Shown here: piece after piece, positions 57,701 to 62,900 of the stretch
Layout: each line of letters begins with the position of its first letter
Position numbering within the stretch: the first letter of the stretch is position 1
Source of the DNA: Ligula intestinalis
Lineage: Eukaryota > Platyhelminthes > Cestoda > Diphyllobothriidea > Diphyllobothriidae
Reading direction: 5' to 3'
DNA: 64,000 bases
NCBI GenBank assembly: GCA_036362985.1
Contig: JAYGXS010000001.1
Span: 73,972,541 to 74,036,540 of the forward strand
Translations under genes and position numbers: made by a program
The notes under the pieces: generated by a model
Databases searched by the model: none
Told to the model about the DNA's origin: nothing
What the model saw: only the letters and a program-made list of their open reading frames with translations

Positions 57701-60700
57701 GAAGGAGCGGTGCGCAGACAGGAAGAGCGCTCTCTAGTGGCAGAACATTGTGCAGCTACAGATCATACGTTCGCTTTTCAAGACGCTGAAGTCCTGGGAC
57801 GAGGATGCGACCAAACATCTAGGGAGACACTCGATGCCTGGCATACCACATCAAATTCTATCAACCACTGTGTGACGCTGCCGGCAGCCTACCAAGCTTT
57901 ACGGCTTAAGTATGAGCAACACGACCACGGAAGGGAACGCCGGCCAGACGCGCCAACCACACACGAGCGTAAACGACCGCCAGATGCAGTCGCAAACGGA
58001 AGGCAAGCCATGTCGTCTACAGGCCCGCGGAATCAGCAACATGATGTGAACGCAGACGAACGCGAGCACGCGCTGAGACCAGACCACAGCGAGGATGATC
58101 GCCAGCCCGGCAGCAACCGAGACGGGAGCATGGACCTGGCAACAAGCGTTCTTACTTTTGCAGGAGGCAGTCAAGACAGCAGGACGACGGGTGAACCCAA
58201 CCAACGGGCCATGGTAACCCGATCAATGACCATTATCACACCGACGCCACCACCGCCTCCCACGGAGACGAGCCCACGGCCGCATGACAAGAAGAAAAAT
58301 GCAGACAAACACAAACACACGCTGGGACCAGACAGCGATGATCACCAGCCCGGCAGCAGCCGACACGTGAACACAGACATGGCAACTACCGTTCACACGC
58401 TAGCGGAAAGTTGTCAACACAGCAGGAGGACGGGTGAAACCTACCAACGGACCATGACAACCCGATCAATGACCGTTATCATGCGGACGCCCCCCCCCCC
58501 CACCCCCCCCCCTTCCTACCGAGACGAGCCCACGGACGCATGACAACAGCAGTCATTGGCCTGCCTAGCTGATGTTACCCTTAAATACTGTGACAATTCG
58601 TGTGACCATTACCTTTGACAATGGAAGCTTGTATGATTCCGAAACGTCAGGACGATAAACCTTTGGTTCCCGTGATCGCCTTACCTTCTCATATATATGC
58701 CTTGTATGCCTTGACAACCATGTGCTGCCGAAGAGCTTGTCCTATAGGCCGCCGGTGAACACAAGTCTGGCTAAACGGTGGGTGGCAGAACATGGTAGAC
58801 GGATGGTTCGAGCACTCCTTTAAGACTGCCATTTTCGAGTGCACAAATACAATGGGTTTTTGAGCGATGCAGTTAACAAGTGCACCACACTAATTGGGGA
58901 GTATGGAGTGATGCTGTTGTGAGAGGTGATCACCAAGCGAAATAGAGACCTACGGACAATAAGAGACATCGAGTTGGCTGATAAGCTGAAGCATCTATCT
59001 CACGCATCACAAGAGACGAATGAGGTCGTAGTACACAACATGTCCTCCAAACAGCTGACGCCGACACAATTGAAAGTACTAAGCCATGAAGCCTGTTTCA
59101 ACACCACAGATGCCGACATATATATATATATGCTATATACTACATTTATACACTACATTTGTATGCTTAACCGGGATCACATTCTCTGGGTATATTTTGT
59201 ATTGGTTAGGCGAATCTTGTTAAATTGCGAGGGGGAGACGGGCTCGTGCAACATCGTCAAAGAATGTTGATAGGCCTAAATTTAGACTATCAGCCGTTTG
59301 ATCTACAAAGGTTTTAATTTGAGAAATTGAGATACATCAGACTCAATAGCTGGAACAAGCAGTCACGGACCACCACCAAAATGAAATTTAAGCGCAGTAA
59401 CATGCATGACTTGCTGCGTTTAGCGGCACGCTTTGTGTTAACTGGCCTGCTGTCGGGTGAGAGGCATGGAAAATGCGTTGTCACGTGACTTCGCACTAGG
59501 CTAACTTCTTGAATAAATTAAGGGAAGCCAGTGATTGCGGACCATAGTGCTGCGACCCAAACCTAAGACTACGACAGTGCAGAGACAAGGTTAGTGGATA
59601 CAGCGCTCTTCCGGACTTACCCCGGCCTCCTAATGTCAGTCCTAGCCCTGAATAACATTTTTGACAAAAAACACAAGCATACGCCCCCTAGCGGCGCATA
59701 TGATATGCAGACGAAGCCTGGCAGATGGTTTCAATGTACTCCATGGTGCTACGTGTCGTTAGCACCTGATCATCTGACATTCTCTGTCGTTATAGCTGAA
59801 GTAGGAGATCGGACCAATCTAATAGCTTCGGGACGAAAGAAGGATCCGGCTATGCTAGGTGACGGAAGATAAAATAAGTTCAAGACAGAACAGTTCAGGC
59901 GACCCGACTCTCGGTCAATACTCCCTTCCACTATGGAGTCGTTACCAAGTTCTACCTTGTAGGTGGTTCGCTGTCCGTGACCTTGGTAACTCATTTGTTG
60001 CTTGTTTATGTTCCAGAGCCGACGGATCGGTGCGCGATTTTTCGTACACTTTTTCAAATTCAGAAGATAGGGTCATGGGTGAAGAAGAACATTGCTCGGC
60101 CATCCGAACAATTTACTTTATTATTCTGAGCTTTCGAACGCATGCAGCAGTCCATCGTCAGAGGAAGCAAAAGCAACAGAAAAATGATTAATCTTATAGG
60201 GGGTGCAGGCCAATCGTCGATTGATGGCGCTGTTTTGGGGTGATAGCGCAGAGCTGTGTATGTCGATGCCATATCGTTACCTATAGTGAATGACTTCCTG
60301 CTCGTGGTCCAAGCTTCAACTTACTCTCGGCTCGTCTTGTTTACGGTGCGAGCGAAGTTGTTAGTGTTAATTATAACAACGAATCATCGCATATGGCTGT
60401 CCACGCCTAAGAAACAGGCCATTAGTTTAACTTCCTAGCTGCCAAGATAATCTTCCACGTCGGAAGTAAGACGATTCGAAAGTTGATCGAAGCTTGGGCG
60501 CGAGTCGAGAGCTCAATCAAACGATATATCAATCTGGCACCAGGAAACATAACCGTGTGCAGTCACCTTCCAAATTATGTAATTGATCGGGGGTTGGTTT
60601 ATACCACCAATAAACAGTACGGCTCAGAATTCGTGCAACATACTGACATTTACGAAAGAATAATAATAATCGTGATACTGCTTATCGCGTAGCCTATTAT

Positions 60701-61771
60701 CAAATCATCTCAGTCACGATAGGATGCCAGGTTTTTAACGAGCTTCTTTTTGACTACTAACAAAACTTATGTACTGTAAAAAATGGCTTCTTAAATAGTG
60801 TGCAGTTTTATCATTTATTTTGACTGCCTTATAAATTCAAATATATTTTTCGGAAAACATATATAAAAAATTCTTTCTTGTACTGATTAGGTAGAAAATT
60901 ACGTCTTCTTTAAATTGCATACTTCAATAAATGGTATCCTTCGGTTTTAGAAAGATTTATTATCATGAGATTTTAACGATTGCGAGGTGTTCATTCACAA
61001 TGCATCATATCCGCCAATGTAGTAATGCTGCCTATTATGCATGCAGCATGATCCACATCTGTTGCAACATTTCATGAGAACTATGCGACTATTTCCTCAA
61101 ACCATAGGCAGAAACGTACACAGCGCGCAGTTTTTAAACGTTGAATTCAAGTATAGCAGCCGGTAGGCTTCAAAATTATTCGAAAATTCAGAAACTTTTT
61201 CAAAACCGAAGGATACCCTTTATTTAAGTATGAAATTTAAAGAAGGCGTCATTTTCTACCAAATGAGTACGAAACCGACGTTTTTCATGTACGTTTTCGA
61301 AAAATATATTTGGATTTATAAGGGCAGTCAAAATCAATGATAACAATGCATACTACTTCAGTAGCAATTTTTTGCAGTACATACGTTTTGTTTGTGGATA
61401 GAAAGAAGCTCGTTGAAACTGCTTTACGCATTTTATGTACGTCAATCGTGCCTCGGTTGCTACACCTCATTTCAGCCTGCGAGATATCTAAATGATGACA
61501 GTCAGTGGTCGGATGTAAACTCGACTATCAGTTCTTTTTTTCAAACTATTAACTCAGTTTCTTCACAGTGAAAATGCACACTTGCTGTTATCTCAATCAA
61601 GAGAAGGGAGAACGCACTTTAGTAGGCGCATGCCAGCAGTCGCACCAAGGAAGAGTCTGGTTGACTTGCGCTTTTTCTTGGGCACATTTGCCTCCAGCAG
61701 CTGCTTTATGATGGGCACCAGCGATGCGGATGCCTCCTCCGGATTCTGCGCGTAGGCCGAGATACCCTTTT
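30937..61771 (-). CDS. ENTPD: Ectonucleoside triphosphate diphosphohydrolase (CD39/apyrase family), 8 exons, 5' partial
   Basis: GDA1/CD39-family enzyme that hydrolyses extracellular ATP/ADP, usually at the cell surface. Exons in transcript order: 61618-61771, 53781-53952, 51419-51679, 48452-48583, 39744-39872, 37491-37610, 35160-35297, 30937-31125; about 430 residues. All internal junctions are AG/GT with consistent phase. Apyrase conserved regions seen: ACR2 GATAGMRLL, ACR3 EGRYAWISVNYL, ACR4 LDLGGASTQISF and ACR5 SWALGY. ACR1 and any N-terminal membrane segment (about 80-100 residues) lie beyond 61771 and were not found before the window end. Eight ectodomain cysteines (FLC, SPC, HPC, EEC, TTC, SSC, EYC, QYC contexts) match the disulphide pattern of cell-surface NTPDases 1/2/3/8. 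Two N-glycosylation sequons are visible (NLT twice). A 22-residue hydrophobic helix then KKKR closes the protein. The subtype cannot be assigned. Confidence 0.93.
32100..33310. mobile_element. Long-inverted-repeat transposon copy, interrupted by a mariner-type insertion
   Basis: Left arm resembles 60730-60970 (TACTGCAAAAA, ACTTCTTATG, TTTATTTTCAATG, TTTAAATATATTTTAAAGAA) and right arm about 33040-33310 resembles 61190-61410 (GGCGTAATTTTCTATCAAAT, AAATATATTTAAA, ATGCTACTTAATTAG). The left arm is split at a TA by the element at 32161-32568. No transposase seen. Confidence 0.5.
32161..32568 (+). mobile_element. Internally deleted mariner-type DNA transposon
   Basis: Starts CAGGGTGTCCGCAAAGTC and ends GACTTCGTGGACACCCTG: inverted terminal repeats of about 31-33 bases, flanked on both sides by TA, the target duplication of Tc1/mariner elements. 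Length 408 bases. A transposase remnant at about 32345-32428 reads KIAASPKKSLRRISMELGV and then PRSTITRI before a stop, resembling the N-terminal helix-turn-helix of this transposase class. The catalytic domain is absent, so it is non-autonomous. Confidence 0.85.
33995..34800. mobile_element. Long-inverted-repeat (foldback) transposon copy
   Basis: Left arm about 33999-34262 and right arm about 34530-34800 are inverted copies: TATAGTGATTATC versus GATAATCACTATTATA at the outer ends, GAACGAGCT, AAAAATTATACTCTG and the inner TCGCCTTCTTTAAAT. Spacer about 270 bases without an ORF. Same family as 60.73-61.42 kb. Confidence 0.7.
35160..35297 (-). CDS. ENTPD: NTPDase exon, LLQGYGF segment
   Basis: 46 codons from TTTGCAG/GTTGCT to GAAAAG/GTAAGG. 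Reads AVNYSGGGLKWIAQYCYGG, VLVDNLLQGYGF and SWKRIEFVEK, matching the cysteine plus LLxxGYxF...W..I.F..K segment before ACR5. Confidence 0.93.
35655..35710 (+). repeat. R1-type hammerhead-like fragment
   Basis: ACGACGACTAATAAGTCAGA, AATGGCCATCACAG: stem GACU/AGUC with AAUA loop, then GAAA and the palindrome AUGGCCAU, as in R1 copy 3. The CUGAUGA box is lost (ACGACGA). Confidence 0.4.
36335..36790 (-). pseudogene. PLE endonuclease 3' fragment with terminus (family D)
   Basis: Reading leftwards: HAI.NDHRFNWE, then a frame change to VVATANTQGAREFLEAWHSG and NTINRHYAGLHAWHTNM, the C-terminal part of the family D nuclease (compare 47.3 kb). Followed by a decayed tail and a hammerhead-like terminus at 36338-36385. 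Start of the endonuclease and all RT missing. Confidence 0.7.
36338..36385 (-). ncRNA. Hammerhead ribozyme-like motif (family D)
   Basis: CUGACGA, one A, stem GAACU/AGUUC, then GGAAAUUC and ACAAGUA. Stem II is perfect; GAA has become GGA. Homologous to the motifs at 47746 and 63946. Confidence 0.55.
37491..37610 (-). CDS. ENTPD: NTPDase exon starting AFAAF
   Basis: 40 codons from CTTTAG/GCTTTC to CAGGAG/GTGAGA. Reads AFAAFRHQMSFIEFQFPGIN, LTRSQTKKAVDEYCRMNWQE. Corresponds to aFSaFYY....C...W.e of the family and carries a second NLT sequon. AFAAF in place of the common AFSAF is a conservative change. Confidence 0.9.
37611..39743. other. ENTPD intron, 2.1 kb, AT-rich with SINE
   Basis: AT-rich low-complexity stretches built from AAACTAA-type units at about 38555-38640 and 38800-38880; SINE copy 3 at about 39185-39305. 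Nothing else recognised. Confidence 0.5.
39185..39305 (-). repeat. tRNA-derived SINE, copy 3
   Basis: On the - strand CTCGTAGCTCGGTTGGCTAG (A-box), hairpin GGCTGTACTAAAGCC, CTTGAATCC (B-box) and the shared tail GCCGCCGAGGTCTTTACGAG. Same family as 2697 and 23700. Confidence 0.65.
39744..39872 (-). CDS. ENTPD: NTPDase exon with FNGVYQPP motif
   Basis: 43 codons from CTGAAG/GTTACT to TTTTAT/GTGCGT. Reads VTGSGDPEECRRLVSSLFDF, then TTCEYSSCSFNGVYQPP and IRGKFY. The GSGDPE, C...C.FNGVYQPP and G.FYAF features are diagnostic of the family; the last two residues continue as AF in the next exon. Confidence 0.94.
40730..40815 (+). pseudogene. PLE family A endonuclease scrap
   Basis: Nucleotide-level match to 54985-55060 (CTTGATTCACGGTTC, CAACAAACAAGTGCAATGAC, CCATACT); the protein reading is broken but NKCNDL survives. 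Confidence 0.5.
42820..44010 (-). mobile_element. 5'-truncated LINE (CR1/jockey-like RT), frameshifted
   Basis: From high to low coordinates: NFLTGRTQTLCIGDQRT, SGVSQGSVLGPIFFLIY, then a frame change to IDDCISG and MFADDLKLW (catalytic FADD box), a TAG within the next segment, EAQKDLGVWFTPSLKPS, FVRPQLEF, and after another shift MVQRRATKLVRGQAYLPYE, LDYRQLRGDLMQAF. These are typical of the C-terminal half of CR1/jockey-type RTs. The 3' end, AATAAAACTGAACTGAACTG, is a short tandem repeat as in CR1-like elements. No endonuclease; dead copy. Confidence 0.8.
44012..44470 (+). pseudogene. PLE endonuclease 3' fragment with hammerhead terminus
   Basis: Reads FNIQGTTIVGRGA and, after frame changes, NSVNRHLDLPAAYKVLRHY, the C-terminal end of a PLE GIY-YIG nuclease (compare LPAAYQALR at 57.9 kb), then a Lys/Pro/Ser-rich tail and a terminus with a hammerhead-like motif. 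Directly abuts the LINE 5' truncation point. Confidence 0.7.
44410..44465 (+). ncRNA. Hammerhead ribozyme-like motif with seven-pair stem II, core mutated
   Basis: CUUAUGA (for CUGAUGA), CAAA, stem GGACAGC/GCUGUUC with loop AGGCCUA, then AAAACGUC and AG. Stem II is strikingly intact while G of CUGA and G of GAA are substituted; stem III palindrome ACGU kept. Confidence 0.5.
45272..46564 (+). pseudogene. PLE family D reverse transcriptase, N-terminal and palm part
   Basis: From the first ATG (45272; frame open back to 45212). Landmarks: LQDKLKSLLP, VVNLSRRVLTSAELNLLSKG, an ILAIEERNGLLSLKAD and VPADKGGATVFMD block, YGLSKDHK and PLRMIVPLNGSPTYNLAKWL (RT finger/palm), SFDVVALFSSIP (motif A, catalytic Asp), TPMGSPISGLLAE (motif B). 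A TAG at 46562 follows immediately. Roughly a dozen residues between motif B and YVDD are missing compared with the copy at 56.9 kb, consistent with a short deletion that also changed frame. Confidence 0.88.
46565..47496 (+). pseudogene. PLE family D RT motif C and GIY-YIG endonuclease
   Basis: Opens with LWLRYVDDTFVIM (motif C, catalytic YVDD), IQFTREE and LPFLDARIQR; thumb/linker with NYRRHHPAAHKSSCVRTL and FFRANGYPTSFVKNC; then nuclease AVYRIPCAGCPCVYIGQTGR, RLETRINEH, HRFNWDATDVIA, REFLEAWHSNPASINRH and stop. VYR...YIG and the Arg/Glu-type helix are intact. Damage upstream (deletion) separates it from the rest of the ORF. Confidence 0.88.
47746..47795 (+). ncRNA. Hammerhead ribozyme-like motif at PLE D 3' end
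   Basis: CUGACGA, one C, stem GAACA/UGUUC, then GAUAAUUC and ACGAGUAC. Stem III palindrome AAUU; one A of GAA is U here. The copy at 63946 keeps GAAAAUUC, which shows the ancestral form. Confidence 0.6.
47884..47930 (+). ncRNA. Solitary hammerhead-like motif
   Basis: GUCU as stem I, CUGAUGAUGAAUC..., GAAAAAUC, then AGAC: stem I GUCU/AGAC is perfect and the CUGAUGA box intact, but stem II is weak. No PLE coding sequence attached. Confidence 0.4.
48452..48583 (-). CDS. ENTPD: NTPDase exon, SPC/HPC cysteine segment
   Basis: 44 codons from CTTTTAG/GAAATT to CCCAAG/GTTAGC. Reads EIISSPCHLRGYEFNLTTEK, LFLHPCVDSQ, ending IKKPK. Matches the NPC..RGY.....dsPC disulphide segment of NTPDases. Contains the sequon NLT. 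Codon phase 0 at both ends, fitting both neighbours. Confidence 0.9.
48925..49430 (+). pseudogene. PLE endonuclease 3' fragment with terminus (family J)
   Basis: Reads REFDFSNTRIMARASNKTG, RELLESWMSDPNSIDRH and GIPPCYFAIRARDQ, the C-terminal half of a PLE nuclease, then a Ser/Thr-rich tail ending in a stop at 49282. A non-coding terminus with a hammerhead-like motif follows. RT and the GIY-YIG core are missing. Confidence 0.75.
49378..49425 (+). ncRNA. Hammerhead ribozyme-like motif (family J)
   Basis: CUGAUGA, one U, stem GGC/GCC with inner pairing potential, then GAAAGCUC and AGAAUAA. All core bases CUGAUGA and GAA are kept; stem III is the palindrome AGCU. Confidence 0.6.
50885..50940 (+). 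repeat. Degenerate telomere-like run
   Basis: CTAGCATTAGGATTAAGATT, AGACTTAAGTTTAAGG; irregular TTAGG/TTAAG units. Confidence 0.25.
50935..51015 (-). repeat. Family H terminus, solo, with hammerhead-like motif
   Basis: On the - strand GCGACGAUGGGCUCUUGUAA, GAGCUAAAAAGCUCAGG: stem GCUC/GAGC, stem III AGCU, then AATAAATTTTGTTCCAGTG as in the copies at 26.6-26.95 kb. Core C and G positions are substituted. Confidence 0.5.
51419..51679 (-). CDS. ENTPD: NTPDase exon with ACR4
   Basis: Acceptor ACCATAG/AAAACT, donor CAATCT/GTAAGT. 87 codons starting KTDQTPMPVLETVGALDLGG, with ASTQISF completing ACR4, then YSSSFLCYGNEASRMRY and ending IENVPDPQS. The YxxSFLCYG segment and its cysteine are typical of surface NTPDases. 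Confidence 0.95.
51680..53780. other. ENTPD intron, 2.1 kb
   Basis: Contains the EIDGRT-encoding motif on the - strand at about 51865-51900. No other recognised feature. Confidence 0.45.
53781..53952 (-). CDS. ENTPD: NTPDase exon with ACR3
   Basis: Acceptor TTTTACAG/TGTCCG, donor CATGAT/GTAAGC. Reads VRQPMYADDLLEELRYAL, VQNVYSDIRIISGDWEGRYA and WISVNYLAKRLHD. The Glu of the EG pair in ISGDWEG is the expected catalytic base of the family. Phase 2 in, phase 0 out. Confidence 0.93.
54714..54771. repeat. (TA)n microsatellite
   Basis: Uninterrupted TA repeat of nearly 60 bases directly next to the left end of a PLE-derived element. Confidence 0.95.
54801..54848 (-). ncRNA. Hammerhead ribozyme-like motif (family B, left)
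   Basis: CUGAUGA, A, stem GGCU/AGCC with AAUA loop, C, GAAA, then stem III ACAG/CUGU with UU loop, AUC. CUGANGA and GAA cores are intact; the proximal stem I is unpaired and pairing depends on more distal bases. Confidence 0.6.
54905..55247 (+). pseudogene. PLE family A endonuclease C-terminus
   Basis: Reads GHTFKFDEAEILARGDNRVS, RELLESWFTGPQSINKCND, LPNPYSILRFNVAKASRHL and a hydrophilic tail. This copy has the intact C-run where the 0.9-kb copy is frameshifted. The N-terminal GIY-YIG core is missing. Confidence 0.75.
55333..55385 (+). ncRNA. Hammerhead ribozyme-like motif (family A)
   Basis: UGUCU as stem I, CUGAUGA, stem AUCCG/CGGAU with CGA loop, GAAACGUC, AGGCG. Core intact; best family A copy along with that at 438-485. 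Confidence 0.65.
55430..55498 (+). ncRNA. Hammerhead ribozyme-like motif (family B, right)
   Basis: CUGAUGA, stem GGUU/AGCC with AAUA loop, GAAA, stem III ACAG/CUGU, AUC; distal stem I GGGUUAU/AUAACCC is perfect over seven pairs with an internal loop next to the core. Confidence 0.6.
55653..56278. mobile_element. Palindromic foldback of two family C PLE termini
   Basis: Left arm about 55653-55907 (-) and right arm about 56025-56278 (+) are near-identical inverted copies of the family C 3' tail and terminus (CGAAACGTCAGGACATTAAA-type end; Pro/Thr-rich coding tail TRSIVIITPT inside), with about 115 bases between. (TA)n tracts lie at both outer ends (55645-55659 and 56269-56291). Confidence 0.8.
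56269..56291. repeat. (TA)n run between two PLE copies
   Basis: About eleven TA units separating the foldback from the next element, which begins with an inverted family C terminus. Confidence 0.9.
56402..56989 (+). pseudogene. PLE family C reverse transcriptase, up to an in-frame UGA
   Basis: Frame open from about 56402. Landmarks: RLYGLPKVHKEGTPLRPIVS, PTFNLAKWIFRRL, MSFDVISLFTTIP (motif A), SKGTPMGSQLSCFIAEAV (motif B). UGA at 56987 lies between motifs B and C, and the downstream ORF is in the same frame. Confidence 0.88.
56990..58543 (+). pseudogene. PLE family C RT motif C and endonuclease
   Basis: Same frame as the upstream block. FWARYVDDTFVIL (motif C), IQFTMEAENDGQMAFLDVLV, HPLSHKRSCVRSLY, FTTNGYPRSFIER, then nuclease NVAYRIKCSSCEVNYVRETG, with the YVG glycine changed to Arg, KRLQTRMYEQE, and LPAAYQALRLKY. 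A long tail rich in His/Asp/Pro/Thr repeats (TTRSMTVIM, PPPPP) ends at 58543. The Gly-to-Arg change in the YVG box suggests the nuclease is damaged. Confidence 0.88.
58628..58660 (+). ncRNA. Reduced hammerhead-like motif (family C)
   Basis: GUAUGAUUCCGAAACGUCAG: the GAAACGUC half is kept but the CUGANGA box and stem II are collapsed to GAUUCC. The same reduced form is at about 55733-55762 (-), 56165-56195 (+) and 56365-56395 (-, GAUUUC). Confidence 0.45.
58707..59110 (+). pseudogene. PLE N-terminal fragment in tandem after the family C terminus
   Basis: Begins right after the 58705 terminus: LDNHVLPKSLSYRPPVNTSL, AKRWVAEHGRRM, stops, then RNRDLRTIRDIELADKLKHL, MSSKQLTPTQLKVLSHE. The last part parallels LQDKLKSLLP...LTSAELNLLSKG of family D. 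Ends at a (TA)n tract near 59118. The terminus at 58545-58705 thus sits between two PLE coding regions in the same direction, the tandem arrangement known for PLEs. Confidence 0.7.
60122..60168 (-). ncRNA. Hammerhead ribozyme-like motif (family H)
   Basis: CUGACGA, one U, stem GGAC/GUUC, GAAAGCUC, AGAAUAA. Core CUGACGA and GAA intact; stem III is the palindrome AGCU. Preceded on the - strand by a short open frame (60060-60272) that may be a PLE tail. Confidence 0.6.
60730..61421. mobile_element. Long-inverted-repeat (foldback) transposon, reference copy
   Basis: Arms about 60737-60970 and 61185-61415 are inverted copies over about 230 bases (AACGAGCTTCTTT at both ends, GTACTG.AAAAAAT, AATATATTTTTCG, GGTATCCTTCGGTTTT inside). 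Spacer about 215 bases with no ORF. No transposase; class II non-autonomous element of unknown superfamily. Confidence 0.75.
61618..61771 (-). CDS. ENTPD: NTPDase exon with ACR2
   Basis: Acceptor TTTCCAG/AAAAGG, donor CTACTAAA/GTGCG. Two bases of a split codon, 50 codons and two trailing bases that join T of the next exon to give Asn. Reads KGISAYAQNPEEAS, then LVPIIKQLLEANVP and LFLGATAGMRLL, the canonical NTPDase ACR2 context. First exon recognisable in the window. Confidence 0.93.
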
Positions 61772-62557
61772 CTGGAAAGAAAAACCGAAAAACAGAGAAA
61801 GAGAGGATCCTACCTTAGGGCCTAACCTTCCAGACACACCCAAATTCCTTATAGAAGAAGGAAATGATGACGTCGGTCTATTAACTGTCTATTTTTACCA
61901 GGTTCCTGTGGTTGGTACTAGATCCACGTGGATCTGTAGGACCTGCTAGCTTGGTGGGGGAGGGGGGTGGCCTACCTGATAATGAATTGGATTGCCAGCC
62001 GGTCATCTGACCCCCTTTAGTTCATGCGTCCGTTTGCAGCTCTCTTCAGCAATCCTCTCTGTAACAACGAAGTTGCATATGTGCCTACTACCTACCAAAC
62101 AGTAGGTTATTAAAGCTGATTAATTATGCGAGCTGGACAATTTATAGCGACTATTTTCGTCTTCCATCCTGCGGTTACCACAGTCGATAGACATGATTCA
62201 CCTCAGTTTAATTAATCTTTGTCAGTCACAGTTCGCTCCCGTTGCACCTGATACAATTGTGGTGAGGGGAACCTGGTAGGATAATCCGCGTTCAGTATTT
62301 ATGGGCAAATCTGCGCCAGAACGAGCAACATCGGTTTTTTAGCAGATTTCAAATAATTCTCTAGGCTAGATACTGTAACATAAATAAAAAGGGGTGTTTT
62401 GCCAAAAGGCCATCAATTAATTATGCATGAGCCTAGTTCAAGTTTGTGGACCTGAGAGAAGACAAAATCAAACATTTAGGATCGCCGAATTAGCGAAGAC
62501 TGGTCGGTTAATCTGACAAAATTAGCCGGCTTCGTACCTGGACTGCATCTCTGACAG

Positions 62558-62900
62558 TTGGTGGATTGGCATTCATCAATCGGGTGCGGGACGCACGCGT
62601 CCCGTTCGGTCTTCGTGGTCATTCTAGAGCCCGCCAACAGCCGCACAGCAGGCAGTACTATAGACAGAAGTACATTACCGACAAGGGCAATGGCATGGCC
62701 ATTTTGGCTTATTACCTGTCATCAGCCAAGCATACCTAACCCCAACTTTTGCGGCCCCGTGGCAGGAACCGGCCACATTTTGGTTAGAAGTTTAACGACC
62801 TAACCTATCGGGCCCACCTGGAGATTGGCATGACCGGCTGATGATGACTAATCAGCCAGAAATAGCCATTCCAGTCTCCTTAGCCTTTGTCGATAATGTT
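62558..62900. repeat. Dispersed repeat R1, copy 3, with two diverging hammerhead-like motifs
   Basis: - strand at about 62697-62745: CUGAUGA, C, AGGUAAUAAGCC, AAAAUGGCCAUGCC. + strand at about 62836-62885: CUGAUGA, U, GACUAAUCAGCC, AGAAAUAGCCAUUCCAG. Both have the CUGAUGA box, an AAUA/UAAU-type loop and a stem III derived from AUGGCCAU. No protein-coding content. Confidence 0.55.

Larger units (their letters stand above)
56290..58705 (+). mobile_element. PLE family C: RT plus endonuclease with inverted 5' and direct 3' termini
   Basis: Inverted terminus at about 56292-56400, coding region about 56402-58543, direct terminus about 58545-58705. The coding part lacks its N-terminal third but is otherwise in a single frame interrupted by one UGA. 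Antisense to ENTPD. The least decayed PLE ORF of the window besides family D. Confidence 0.85.
53953..61617. other. 7.7-kb ENTPD intron with PLE cluster
   Basis: PLE copies and foldbacks from 54.77 to 59.11 kb, separated by (TA)n runs; a family H terminus at about 60.12 kb; a long-inverted-repeat transposon at 60.73-61.42 kb. Nothing recognised in 53960-54710, 59140-60110 and 60300-60720. Confidence 0.6.

Noticed and set aside
59594..59872. 92-codon + strand ORF near PLE cluster
   Set aside because: No RT or nuclease motif and no family match; could be PLE leader sequence but this cannot be supported.
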